Source of the DNA: JABAAI01 sp965261955
GTDB taxonomy: Bacteria > Spirochaetota > Leptospiria > Leptospirales > Leptonemataceae
Length of the DNA stretch: 64,000 nt
NCBI GenBank assembly: GCA_965261955.1
Contig: CBDHEM010000069.1
Location: 1,054,001 to 1,118,000 of the forward strand
Direction of reading: 5' to 3'
This document shows positions 17,300 to 26,428 of the stretch, one piece after another. Every line of letters starts with the position of its first letter. Position 1 is the first letter of the stretch. Position numbers and translations under genes: made by a program. The notes beneath the pieces were generated by a model. The model searched no databases. It was given only the letters and a program-made list of their open reading frames with translations, and had not been told where the DNA came from.

Positions 17300-19237
17300 T
17301 CACCGATAGATCTTAGTTCCATTACGGCGAAATTCAAAAGATTTTTCTTCCATGCCTTTTTGAAAAGCCTTGGTTTCATCGCTACCTATTTTAGCGGCAT
17401 AGTCGCGAATTTCTTGAGTGATTTTCATCGAACAGAATTTTGGGCCACACATAGAGCAGAAATGTGCAACTTTAGCTGATTCCTGTGGCAGGGTTTGGTC
17501 ATGATAAGAATGAGCAGTCTCGGGGTCTAGGCTTAAATTAAATTGATCTTCCCAACGAAATTCAAAGCGTGCTTGTGATAGGGCATTATCTCGTGCCTGT
17601 GCACTAGGATGTCCCTTGGCTAAATCAGCTGCATGAGCTGCAATTTTGTAGGTAACAATACCCGTTTTAACGTCATCTTTATCGGGTAAGCCGAGGTGTT
17701 CCTTGGGAGTTACATAACATAGCATGGCAGTACCATACCAGCCGATTTGGGCGGCGCCAATTGCAGAAGTGATATGATCATATCCGGGAGCGATGTCAGT
17801 GACAAGAGGCCCTAGAGTATAGAAAGGTGCCTCACTACATACTTCCAGTTGGCGTGTCATATTTTCACGAATCATTTGCATGGGAACGTGACCGGGGCCT
17901 TCAATCATAGTTTGCACGTCATGTTGCCAAGCAATTTGTGTTAATTCTCCGAGTGTATTCAGTTCGGAAAATTGAGCAGAATCGTTGGCATCAGCTATGG
18001 CCCCCGGTCGTAAGCCGTCCCCTAGAGAAAAACTCACATCATAAGTGCGCATAATTTCACAAATTTCTTCAAATTTTTCATAAAGAAAACTTTCTTGATG
18101 ATGGGCAAGACACCATTTTGCCATGATTGAACCACCCCGTGAAACTATACCGGTCATGCGTTTCGCAGTAAGTGGGACATAGGCCAAGCGTACACCAGCA
18201 TGAATGGTGAAATAATCAACACCTTGTTCAGCCTGTTCTATCAGGGTGTCTCGAAATATTTCCCAGTTTAATTCTTCGGCTTTGCCATTAACCTTTTCAA
18301 GGGCTTGATAGATAGGCACTGTACCAACGGGTACTGGTGAATTACGGATAATCCACTCACGTGTTTCATGAATATTTTTCCCAGTAGATAGATCCATGAT
18401 GGTATCTGCACCCCATCGAGTGGCCCATGTCATTTTTTCGATTTCTTCGTTGATACTGGAAGAGACAGCAGAATTACCAATATTAGCGTTAACCTTAACA
18501 AGAAAGTTACGACCGATTATCATAGGTTCCATTTCAGGATGATTAATATTCACAGGAATGATTGCCCGCCCACAAGCGACTTCATCGCGTACGAACTCAG
18601 GAGTGATAGTGCGCGGCAATTGCGCACCAAAGGCTTGTCCATGATGGTTGGTTTCATTTTCTACATGGTGCTGATTTTCTCGAATGGCCACAAATTCCAT
18701 TTCAGGGGTGATGATGCCATGACGGGCATAGTGCATTTGAGTTACACAGTTTCCATTAGCAAAAGCTCGCCGTGGTACGGGTGGTTTTGGAAAACGGGCA
18801 GAATCAAGATCAGTATTTTTTAAGCGTTCACGTCCATAGTGAGAGGAGAATTCGGTGAGAGATTCATTATCCTTGCGTCCTTTGATCCAATCTTCACGTA
18901 GTTTTGGCAGGCCGGCACGAATATCGATGTGTACATTAGGATCAGTGTATGGGCCAGAGGTGTCATAAACGTGAAATGGTGGGTTTATGCGGGTTTGCTT
19001 ATCAATGATAGTGGGTGAGAGTGAAATTTCCCGCATGGGAACGCGTAGGTCAGAACGACTGCCCTCAACATAGACTTTGCGAGATCTGGGAAAGGGATGT
19101 AACGCCAGTAAGTCTGCTTTGGCTTCAGTGCTAGAAAATATTTTCGCTGTTTCTTTAGACATAGTATTATTAGGAGCTTCGGATTGGTCTCTTAAAATTG
19201 GAACAATTTTTTCTTTTTTCTTCCGGTTTTTATCCAA
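17300..19237 (-). CDS. thiC: Phosphomethylpyrimidine synthase ThiC
   Basis: Radical-SAM-type enzyme converting aminoimidazole ribotide to HMP phosphate in thiamine synthesis. The sequence is strikingly close to the gammaproteobacterial form: VPMREISLSPT, YDTSGPYTDP, MHYARHGIITPEMEF, IGRNFLVKVNANIGNSAV, MIEGPGHVPMQM, and the C-terminal cluster motif CSMCGPKFCSMK. Length is up to 645 residues if it begins at the TTG at 19237; the ATG at 19162 (MSKETAK) matches the usual family start better. GC content is visibly higher than in the neighbours, so acquisition by transfer is possible. I saw no TPP riboswitch upstream; MITE copy E and an inverted repeat occupy that region. Confidence 0.96.
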   Translation of the reverse strand: MDKNRKKKEKIVPILRDQSEAPNNTMSKETAKIFSSTEAKADLLALHPFPRSRKVYVEGSRSDLRVPMREISLSPTIIDKQTRINPPFHVYDTSGPYTDPNVHIDIRAGLPKLREDWIKGRKDNESLTEFSSHYGRERLKNTDLDSARFPKPPVPRRAFANGNCVTQMHYARHGIITPEMEFVAIRENQHHVENETNHHGQAFGAQLPRTITPEFVRDEVACGRAIIPVNINHPEMEPMIIGRNFLVKVNANIGNSAVSSSINEEIEKMTWATRWGADTIMDLSTGKNIHETREWIIRNSPVPVGTVPIYQALEKVNGKAEELNWEIFRDTLIEQAEQGVDYFTIHAGVRLAYVPLTAKRMTGIVSRGGSIMAKWCLAHHQESFLYEKFEEICEIMRTYDVSFSLGDGLRPGAIADANDSAQFSELNTLGELTQIAWQHDVQTMIEGPGHVPMQMIRENMTRQLEVCSEAPFYTLGPLVTDIAPGYDHITSAIGAAQIGWYGTAMLCYVTPKEHLGLPDKDDVKTGIVTYKIAAHAADLAKGHPSAQARDNALSQARFEFRWEDQFNLSLDPETAHSYHDQTLPQESAKVAHFCSMCGPKFCSMKITQEIRDYAAKIGSDETKAFQKGMEEKSFEFRRNGTKIYR

Positions 19238-19265
19238 ATGAAAATCATTACAATTTCATTTGGAT
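19232..19265. repeat. Perfect 12-bp inverted repeat at the thiC 5' end
   Basis: ATCCAAATGAAA and TTTCATTTGGAT separated by 10 bases. It overlaps the TTG candidate start of thiC. It may be an operator or RNA hairpin controlling thiC, or the scar of an insertion. Confidence 0.6.
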
Positions 19266-19284
19266 AATGAGAGTTATGTTTGAT

Positions 19285-19395
19285 AGAACTGTCGGAAAAT
19301 GTAAACCATGGGAAAAGCAAATAGAACGCCGTGAAACGCTGGTTTGAATTATGAAATAGGGATGAGACATTTTGTTTTCCTATTACTTACTTTTT
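19285..19395 (-). repeat. MITE-like repeat, copy E (decayed right end)
   Basis: Left end AGAACTGTCGGAAAATGT resembles the family terminus; the interior GAACGCCGTGAAACGCTGG matches reverse-oriented copies. The right end (TTACTTTTTTATTCTTTTG) has diverged and runs into the stop codon of the DUF1564 gene. Confidence 0.6.
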
Positions 19396-19886
19396 TATTC
19401 TTTTGCCCTCTTTAGTAATCTTTTTTGTATTTGATACTCTCTGAAAATATGAAAATTCAGAAAATTGATTTTTTCGAACACAGTTATCTTCTGAGAAAGG
19501 TTAAGCTCTCTTGGAGTTCCTACATTTTCAGCATTTGAGAGCAGAAGTAATATAATAAAAAATTGGCAAATAGAAACTCCGTGTAAGTGTGCCAGAGATT
19601 TCATGCGTTGCCAGTTTACAGGGGTAACAGAAAAATTATGTTTGATTAGATTTTGGCCACTATCTTGGTAACCAGTTGTTGATTGATCCGTCTGTGTAGT
19701 GAGAATATCCCCTCTTTGGAGTGAAAATCGTTTGAGTAGATGTTCTAGGAGGTCGTTTGTATTTTTTTTGAGTCTATTTTTATGGGTTTCGAAAAGGAGG
19801 TAGTATATCTGAGGAATAAGAATTGTGCTCACAATTCTTTGACGATTTTCTTGAAACTTGATTTTGTAAATATTTTTTGGTTCCAT
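19395..19886 (-). CDS. DUF1564 family protein
   Basis: 163 residues. The pattern IVSTILIPQIYYLLF near residue 18, TTGYQDSGQNLIKHNFSV near 68, then NWQRMKSLAHLHGVSICQFF near 90 follows the DUF1564 family, which is known essentially from Leptospira and often occurs in many copies beside mobile elements. Function is unknown; the helical middle (LAHLHGVSICQF) has the look of a ribbon-helix-helix or small DNA-binding fold, but this is inference. The IS3 element was inserted about 160 bases upstream of its start and may have separated it from its promoter. The C-terminal end merges with MITE copy E, so the last residues may not be original. Confidence 0.72.
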   Translation of the reverse strand: MEPKNIYKIKFQENRQRIVSTILIPQIYYLLFETHKNRLKKNTNDLLEHLLKRFSLQRGDILTTQTDQSTTGYQDSGQNLIKHNFSVTPVNWQRMKSLAHLHGVSICQFFIILLLLSNAENVGTPRELNLSQKITVFEKINFLNFHIFREYQIQKRLLKRAKE

Positions 19887-20049
19887 ATGAATAGGAAGGT
19901 CGTTGTATAGAGTTTTGTTCCATATTTTTTTCGATTGGTGTAGAAATTTTGTTGTGTAAAAGTCATAAAATTTTTCAAATAAACTTTTGCTGACAGATGA
20001 TTTTTCATTTTAACATATCCCTGATATAGGTTGTGATCAATTTTCTTAT

Positions 20050-21345
20050 TGACCTTCCCCCAATATTTTGTACAGTCCTTTTTAGCTTTTTTTTCATTGA
20101 GCAGCATATTAAGCAGCATAGTATTCTTCCTCAAATTTGATAGGACTCTTATATCCTAAAAATGAATGTTTTCTATGTCTAGGCCTATTATAAAATACCT
20201 CAATATACTCAAAAATATTTCTCCTAACTTCAAATATATTTAGATATGTATTTTTATATACCTCCTCTATTTTCAAACTCCCAAAAAAAGACTCCGCAAC
20301 AGCATTATCATAACAGTTACCTTTGCGGCTCATACTGGATACAAATCCATATTTATCAAGCTTGCTCCTAAATTGATAACTCGCGTATTGACTTCCCCTG
20401 TCAGAATGAAAAATCAGACCCTTCCTTAGGCTTATTTTGAGCAACGGCTCTCTCCAAAACTTCTATGCAAAGCTTCTAGGACCATTTCTGTTCTCATGTG
20501 ATCTGTAAGAGATCAACCAACTATTTTTCTGCGGCATAAATCAAGTATCACGCATAGATATAACCAACCTAGGTCTGATTGAATGTAAGTGATATCAGAA
20601 GCCCAGACCTTATTAGGTTCAAGGATATTAAATTCCTGTTCTAGTCGCTTCTTAGAAATAGGGTAAGCGTTAAGGCAGAAGTGGTTGTCCTCCACTTCTG
20701 GTTACTGTATACACGGGCAGAAAGTTCTATATTGCTCATGACTTTAGCTACTCTATTTTCTGAAACCCTACATCCCAGATCATGCAATTCTGACGTAATC
20801 CTTGGAGAGCCATAAATACACTTAAACTTATGAAAAATATCTCTAATCATATTCTCAAGTTTTTGTGTCTCGAAAGCCCTTTTACTTGTTTTATGTTTTA
20901 CCCAAACATTAAAACCGCTCCTTGAAATCGTTAATAAAGAACACATTTTCTGCACAGGAAATGAGGAGCGATGTTTCTTAATAAATTGAAACTTCATTTC
21001 TGTAGTTTGATGAAAATGGCTACTGACTTTTTTAAGATATCCCTTTCTTGACGAAGTTCGGAACACTCTTTGTGAAGCCTAGATAATTCCGCCTCTATAG
21101 AACGATTAGGATCAATGTTATTAAACTCATATTTCCTACGCCATTTTATAGAGTGTAGCTTCAGAGATCTCAAAAGCTTCACTGACCTCTTTTGCTAAAA
21201 GCTTATTTTTGATCCAGTAAAGTCTAACCGCATCCTTCTGAAATTGTTCATCATAGCGTTTAGCTGACACCTTGATAGTGTTTGTTTCCATGTTTTCTTC
21301 CTCCATAATGTAAAGTGGACTGTCCACTCTTTTGGGGGAAGGTCA
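20050..21345 (-). mobile_element. IS3-family insertion sequence, inactive copy
   Basis: 1296 bp with imperfect inverted ends: TGACCTTCCCCCAATATTTT at the left and, on the other strand, TGACCTTCCCCCAAAAGAGT at the right, both followed by a similar ACAGTCC block. The 4-bp sequence TTAT is duplicated on both sides (20046-20049 and 21346-21349). The TG...CA ends, size and 4-bp duplication fit the IS3 family. The right duplication carries the cobA stop codon, so the element inserted at the very end of cobA without changing its product. Confidence 0.92.
20109..21291 (-). pseudogene. IS3-family transposase OrfA/OrfB, multiply frameshifted
   Basis: OrfA starts at the ATG at 21291 (METNTIKVSAKRYDEQF, ISEATLYK) and shifts frame inside the helix-turn-helix; the rest (KWRRKYEFNN, ELRQERDILKKSVAIF) continues in another frame. 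OrfB is found in at least three pieces: the HTH_21-like part with FIKKHRSSFPVQKMC and YGSPRITSELHDLG; the start of the DDE domain with NKVWASDITYIQSDLGWLYL; and LIFHSDRGSQYASYQF plus NCYDNAVAESFFGSLK. The three catalytic positions D, D and E are each still visible (SDITYI, HSDRG, VAESFF). Only one frameshift, between OrfA and OrfB, is normal in this family; the extra breaks make this copy dead. Confidence 0.9.
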
Positions 21346-22158
21346 TTATTGCTTATTTTTATAGGAAGATATGAAAGGTGCTACCTTTGTATGAATTTCC
21401 ACAACATTGCCAACGATTACCGTAGCCGGGGATTTCAGTCCTTCAGAGCGTTTGATGATATTACTGAGATTACCGGTGACAGTTTTTTGTTGATAAAGAG
21501 TTGCGCAAGAAATCACAGCGACGGGTGTTTGGGGTTTACGACCGTATTTGGTGAGTTCTCTTACTATGTCGGGTAAGTTGCGTACTCCCATAAGGAAAAT
21601 AGATGTTTGTAGTTTAGCTGCTGTTTCCCAATCAATACTTGTAGTTTTTTGATTGCTTACTTTTTCTTCTGAATCTGCTGTATGGGCCGTAAAGACTCCG
21701 AAACTTCCAGAAAGAGACCGGTGGGTTACTGGTATACCAGTGGCACCGGGTGCTGCATAAAACGAGCTAACACCGGGGACATATTCAAAAGGAATTTGTG
21801 CCTCGGATAGAGCTAATATTTCTTCACCTCCTCGGCCAAAGATAAAAGGGTCCCCCCCCTTTAAGCGAGCCACGCTAAAACCGGATAGTGCGTAATCTAC
21901 AATGAGCTGACAAATACGTTTCTGACGTTTCTCTTCACTATCTTTTCCCGGTTGTTTTCCCACAGAAATGAGTGTGGCATCTTTTTTAGTATGTTGAAGT
22001 GTGGCTTTATCGATTAGGCGATCATATAAGACGACATCACAGAAACGTAAAATATCTACGGCACGTATGGTAAGAAGAGCTGGATCTCCCGGCCCGGCTC
22101 CGATTATATACACTTTACCGCTCTCTCTTTTCTTTTTTTGGCTAAGTGAAACTTTCAT
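21346..22158 (-). CDS. cobA: Uroporphyrinogen-III C-methyltransferase (SUMT)
   Basis: Methylates uroporphyrinogen III twice to precorrin-2, the branch point to sirohaem and cobalamin. 270 residues with VYIIGAGPGDPALLTIRA (SAM-site start, residue 17), VLYDRLID, VARLKGGDPFIFGRGGEE, EYVPGVSSFYAAPGATGIP and the PVAVISCATLYQQKTVTG region, all standard for SUMT. It is a single-domain CobA and not a CysG fusion. The reading frame ends exactly at the IS3 target duplication and appears intact. GC is somewhat higher than in the flanking genes, like thiC. Confidence 0.94.
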   Translation of the reverse strand: MKVSLSQKKKRESGKVYIIGAGPGDPALLTIRAVDILRFCDVVLYDRLIDKATLQHTKKDATLISVGKQPGKDSEEKRQKRICQLIVDYALSGFSVARLKGGDPFIFGRGGEEILALSEAQIPFEYVPGVSSFYAAPGATGIPVTHRSLSGSFGVFTAHTADSEEKVSNQKTTSIDWETAAKLQTSIFLMGVRNLPDIVRELTKYGRKPQTPVAVISCATLYQQKTVTGNLSNIIKRSEGLKSPATVIVGNVVEIHTKVAPFISSYKNKQ

Positions 22159-22326
22159 TTTTCTGTCGCTATATTTATATGAGAAAATCTTGTAGAGTAT
22201 ATTTGAGAATTATAGAGGATAATATTTTTTATGTATTATTTTGAGACTAAATAGCATATAAATTTTTATATTACAGTCTTATTATATTTCATGTATGAAG
22301 AAATGACTATTTGAATAGAGTGTATT

Positions 22327-22974
22327 ATGAAATCAAAGAAATTTAAAGTTCATAGTGGTAGCTTGGCCCGGCGAAGCTTTTGTTTTCCCTCTATTTTACA
22401 GGGGCACAGTTGTTTTACACCGGGTGTACTCAAGGAAGCTGTTTTTGAGTTGATTAGAAACCGTCTAGGAATGAGACAAGAATCTACAGAAGATTACTCT
22501 TTCTTTGATCTTTGTGCAGGCTCTGGCCAAATGGGAATAGAGGCGGCGAGCTTAGGCTTTAGTAGAGTCTATCTAAATGAAATTGATCAGAAAAGATTTT
22601 TGCATATAAAAAAGCAAATTGGACGGGATACAAAAATAAACGGTAGATACAATGCCTCCCTTCCCAATGCGCTAGAAAATATACGAGTTTATCATCGAGA
22701 TTTTCGATGTATGTCTTCTCTGATATGTAAACAGTCGCAAAGTATACTTTATATAGATATGCCCTATTCTTTTTGGGATAGGAAAAATAAAGCCGGCTTA
22801 AAAAAATTCCTCTTAGAATTGGAAGAAGAAGCAAAATCTCTAGCTATTTATATGTGGATTTTTATTCAAGGGCCTCGTTTTTTTCAGCCAGAAGAGATCT
22901 CTTCTGCAAGAAATGTTAATTTTAGAAATTATGGGAAACAACATTTAAGTTTTTGGTTACAAGGGCTGTTTTAA
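22327..22974 (+). CDS. rsmD: RsmD-like 16S rRNA methyltransferase, divergent
   Basis: 215 residues. RsmD methylates G966 of 16S rRNA. The SAM-binding segment FFDLCAGSGQMGIEAASLG (near residue 60) and VYLNEIDQKR are typical. The N-terminal recognition strand is altered (GSLARRSFCFP, then SCFTPGVLKEAVFELI where the family has RPTxxxxREALF). The catalytic NPPY/DPPY loop is DMPYSF, with the first Pro replaced by Met. The protein may still be active, but the altered loop is unusual. It sits 19 bases upstream of recG in the same direction, a common spirochaete and general bacterial neighbourhood. Confidence 0.75.
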   Translation: MKSKKFKVHSGSLARRSFCFPSILQGHSCFTPGVLKEAVFELIRNRLGMRQESTEDYSFFDLCAGSGQMGIEAASLGFSRVYLNEIDQKRFLHIKKQIGRDTKINGRYNASLPNALENIRVYHRDFRCMSSLICKQSQSILYIDMPYSFWDRKNKAGLKKFLLELEEEAKSLAIYMWIFIQGPRFFQPEEISSARNVNFRNYGKQHLSFWLQGLF

Positions 22975-22993
22975 AAGAATCGTTTTTAGACTA

Positions 22994-25111
22994 ATGTTGC
23001 ATAATTTCGAAAAAGTCTCTTCATTTTATCAGTCTCCATTGACTTGTCTTCCTAGTTTAGGAGCAGAAAAGGCGGAGGTAATGAAAGATGAGATGGGTTG
23101 TGTAACGATAGAAGATCTTTTATATTATTTTCCACGTCGCTATCTGGATCGTACAATCACGGAGGAAGAAAATTTGTCTATAGGAGAAGAAGTGACTTTT
23201 GTTGTTCAGATCAAAAGTGTGTATTTGCATCATACGGGTCGTTCTTCTCGTCTCATTGCTCAAGCTCAGTCTTTGCAAGGAAGTAAGATAGAAATGATTT
23301 GGTTTCGTGGCGCAAAATATCTACGTTTTTCTGTGAAAAAAGGTTCTCTTCTAATTGTTTCCGGTAAACTCACTTTTTTTCGTGGTTTGCAAATGACACA
23401 TCCAGATTTTGAAATTTTAGATAGTGCAGAAGACAAAAATCTTATACATACGGGCCGCATTATACCTCTCTATCCTTCTAACGATCTTTTGAAAAAAAAA
23501 AATATAGAAAGCCGAACATTGCGCCGTTTTATCAAAAGTGCAATTTGCATGGGTGATAGCTTAGAAAACATGAGGGCGGAAGAACTGATACCTCTAGAAC
23601 TAATGAATAAGTATAAATTGATGAATCGTTATGACGCTCTTTCAACTATGCATTTCCCAAATTCTTTAGAAGAGCTAGACGCCGCTCGCTTTCGTTTAAA
23701 ATATGAAGAGCTGTATTTTTTTCAACTTTTGATGTATCATAAATCTTTATATTATCAAAAAGTTCCCAGAAAACTGAAACCAAAAGCAATGGGCACTTGT
23801 GTTTTGTATAAAAATCTTTTGAATGAACTACCTTTTTCATTAACGAGAAGCCAAGAGCAAGCTATTTTATATATGGTGAATGCTTGTCAAAAAGAGAAAG
23901 CCAATGCCTTTCTATTGCAAGGAGATGTGGGATCTGGAAAGACACTAGTGGCTTTATCCATAGCTTTGCACTATATAGAGCTTGGTATACAGATCGTATT
24001 TATAGCCCCTACAGAAATTTTAGCTTACCAGCATTTTTTTACAATCAGTCAGTTCTTGGGCATGAAACAAAGCCATCGTATTGAATTAGTTACCGGAAGT
24101 GATAAAAAAAAAGAGCGATTACAAAAGCTAGAATACATAGCTAATGGAGATGTGGGGATCATCATTGGTACGCATAGTTTATTAGAAGAAAGCGTTCAAT
24201 TTAAAGAGCTAGGGCTTGTTGTTATAGATGAGCAACAGCGTTTTGGAGTGAAGCAAAGAGAACTCATCCGCAGTAAGGGAAAAAACCCGGATACTATAGC
24301 TATGAGTGCTACACCCATTCCCCGTAGCCTTTGTATGACAGAATTTGCCGATCTCGATTTAGTTATGTTAAAAGAAAAACCATTGGGGCGTAAAGATATA
24401 GAAACAATATGGATGTCAAGTCGACGCCGGAATGGTATTTATAATTCAATTCGGAAGTATGTAAACCTGGGGAAGCAAGCTTATATTGTTTATCCCCTCA
24501 TCCAAGAATCAGAAAATATGGATTTAGAGGCAGCCACAGAAGCATACGAAAATTTACACAAAGTGATTTTTTCCGAGTTCTCAGTCTCTCTATTGCATGG
24601 TCGCATGAAACGAAAAGAAAAAGAAAGCGTTATGCAAAAGTTTCATCAAGGCAAGGTTCAAATATTAGTGAGTACAAGCGTAATTGAAGTAGGTGTAGAC
24701 GTCCCGAATGCAACGATCATTGTAATTGAGCACGCAGAGCGTTTTGGTCTTTCGCAGCTCCATCAGCTTAGGGGGCGTGTGGGTCGTGGACAAGAGAAGA
24801 GCTATTGCATCCTTGTTTCCGATGCCAATGGTGCAGATACGAAGGAGCGTCTTCAAGCCCTTGTGGATAGTGAAGATGGTTTTTATTTAGCGGAAATGGA
24901 TTTGAAAATCCGTGGTACAGGGGAACTAATGGGCCTAAAACAGCATGGCATCAGTGAATTGCGTCTAGCCAATCTCATCAGTAGAGAGGACCAAAAACTG
25001 AGCAAAATGGCATATGAGGACGCCCGCACCATAGCGAAACTGACACCGGCGGGTCAAAAATTTCTTTGTAAGCGTTTTTCTCACACACCGGAATGGGTTT
25101 TATGGCACTAA
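22994..25111 (+). CDS. recG: ATP-dependent DNA helicase RecG
   Basis: Remodels stalled replication forks and branched recombination intermediates. 705 residues: N-terminal wedge/OB domain (VTIEDLLYYFPRRYLDRT near residue 35), Walker A LLQGDVGSGKT near 310, the DExx box VVIDEQQRFGVKQR near 415 (most RecG have DEQHRFGV, so His is Gln here), SATPIPRSL, the helicase C domain SLLHGRMKRKEKESVM and VSTSVIEVGVDVPNATI, then QLRGRVGRG and the C-terminal RGTGELMGLKQHG. All motifs required for ATP hydrolysis are present. Length is typical. Confidence 0.95.
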   Translation: MLHNFEKVSSFYQSPLTCLPSLGAEKAEVMKDEMGCVTIEDLLYYFPRRYLDRTITEEENLSIGEEVTFVVQIKSVYLHHTGRSSRLIAQAQSLQGSKIEMIWFRGAKYLRFSVKKGSLLIVSGKLTFFRGLQMTHPDFEILDSAEDKNLIHTGRIIPLYPSNDLLKKKNIESRTLRRFIKSAICMGDSLENMRAEELIPLELMNKYKLMNRYDALSTMHFPNSLEELDAARFRLKYEELYFFQLLMYHKSLYYQKVPRKLKPKAMGTCVLYKNLLNELPFSLTRSQEQAILYMVNACQKEKANAFLLQGDVGSGKTLVALSIALHYIELGIQIVFIAPTEILAYQHFFTISQFLGMKQSHRIELVTGSDKKKERLQKLEYIANGDVGIIIGTHSLLEESVQFKELGLVVIDEQQRFGVKQRELIRSKGKNPDTIAMSATPIPRSLCMTEFADLDLVMLKEKPLGRKDIETIWMSSRRRNGIYNSIRKYVNLGKQAYIVYPLIQESENMDLEAATEAYENLHKVIFSEFSVSLLHGRMKRKEKESVMQKFHQGKVQILVSTSVIEVGVDVPNATIIVIEHAERFGLSQLHQLRGRVGRGQEKSYCILVSDANGADTKERLQALVDSEDGFYLAEMDLKIRGTGELMGLKQHGISELRLANLISREDQKLSKMAYEDARTIAKLTPAGQKFLCKRFSHTPEWVLWH

Positions 25112-25192
25112 CGTTGTTTGTGCATTTCACCCCACACCCATCATGGCTTGAGAGACATACAGGCCCAATGGGGACTTCTTTTTATTTCGAGA

Positions 25193-25300
25193 AAGAGCGT
25201 TGCGAAATGTAAATAATTGCAAATAGAGTGCTGTGAATTACCGATTTAAGGCATTTTAGACGCATATTTTCTGGCTTCCTCTGCCTTTTGCAACCGTCAC
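25193..25300 (-). repeat. MITE-like repeat, copy F
   Basis: About 108 bp from AGAGCGTTGCGAAATGT to TTTTGCAACCGTCAC, reverse orientation, with the core GATTTAAGGCATTTTAGACG. Interior AAATAATTGCAAATAGAGTG is shared with copy B. It lies in the recG-xer convergent interval 25112-25392, in which I see nothing else. Confidence 0.8.
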
Positions 25301-25392
25301 ACTTTACACCAGCTTCTACTTGGTACCTGAAGTCGTGCCATAGAAATGTTCATAAGCCTCAAAATCTTGAGTAAGTTGCTTCCAATTTTTCT

Positions 25393-26340
25393 CTATGAAC
25401 GAGGATGATGCTTTTCATGTACCGCTTTAAGCGTCTTATTTGCTAAATGAGTATAGATTTGGGTTGTTGAAATGTCGATATGTCCCAAAAGCTGTTGGAC
25501 AGAACGTAAGTCAGCGTTATTCTCAATTAGGTGGGTAGCAAAACTATGGCGAAAAGTATGGGGGGTCACTGCTTTTGTTATTTTTGTTCTACTCAGATAT
25601 TTTTTTAATAAACGCCAAGCAGATTTTCGATTTAGATATTTACTTTTTTTACTGATAAATACATAAGCACTATCACGACTTTTCAATATATTTTTACGGG
25701 AAGTCCCAATATATTTTTTGAGTATATCAAAAGATTTTTCGCCGAAAGGGACCAAGCGTTCCCGTCCACCCTTACCATGAATATTAATATATCTATTTTC
25801 CATATCAACATCAGATAGGCGTAGACTACACGCTTCTGAAATACGTAAACCGCTGGAATACATGAGTTCAAACATGGCTTTATCGCGTAATTCATAAACG
25901 TCATCCTCGTGAATACATTGAAAAAGTTCTTCGATTTCGTCTATTGTAAGGTATTCTGGTAAATTTTTTTGAATTTCTGGAGATTCTACTTTTTCAGCTG
26001 GATTTTCTTCAATTTGTTCATCATCTTTTAGATGTTTGTAAAAATGCCTTAGAGTGGCTAGGGCACGTGCCACAGAGCGAGGAGACATACTTTTACTGCT
26101 TTGTTCCTTGATAAAGGAGGCAACATCTTGGGTTTTCACATTCAAGAAGTTTTTGTTTTCTCTTTCTATAAATTTTTGAAATTTTTTTAAATCATAGCCA
26201 TAAGAAAAAATAGAGCTTTCGGAGAGGCCTTTTTCTACTCGCAAATAGTCTTGGAAAGTGACTAAAAGGGGATGTGATTTTTGATTAGACAATCTGCTAC
26301 CAACTGACAAATACATAGTCGGCTTAGTGTCTGTTTTCAT
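25393..26340 (-). CDS. XerC/XerD-type tyrosine recombinase
   Basis: Site-specific recombinase, probably acting at dif to resolve chromosome dimers. From the ATG at 26340 (MKTDTKPT) it is 315 residues, close to the usual 300. The N-terminal SAM-like core-binding domain (FQDYLRVEKGLSESSIFSYG) is followed by the catalytic domain with SGLRISEACSLRLSD (Arg I), GKGGRERLVPF (Lys), HTFRHSFATHLIEN (His-x-x-Arg), LLGHIDISTTQIYTHL (His and the Tyr nucleophile). All catalytic residues are present. A longer reading to 26475 would overlap the divergent cNMP-binding gene and is unlikely. XerC and XerD cannot be separated by eye. Confidence 0.92.
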   Translation of the reverse strand: MKTDTKPTMYLSVGSRLSNQKSHPLLVTFQDYLRVEKGLSESSIFSYGYDLKKFQKFIERENKNFLNVKTQDVASFIKEQSSKSMSPRSVARALATLRHFYKHLKDDEQIEENPAEKVESPEIQKNLPEYLTIDEIEELFQCIHEDDVYELRDKAMFELMYSSGLRISEACSLRLSDVDMENRYINIHGKGGRERLVPFGEKSFDILKKYIGTSRKNILKSRDSAYVFISKKSKYLNRKSAWRLLKKYLSRTKITKAVTPHTFRHSFATHLIENNADLRSVQQLLGHIDISTTQIYTHLANKTLKAVHEKHHPRS

Positions 26341-26428
26341 GATGAAAAATCCTCTTCTTCGTAGACTCTTTTTGAGACTGTTTAAAACCGACAAGGAAAC
26401 AGGCTGGTAAGAGCCTATAATAGGCATT

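Noticed and set aside
19829..20134. Open frame spanning the left end of the IS3 element
   Set aside because: It crosses the inverted-repeat end and has no resemblance to any protein; it arises by chance at the junction.
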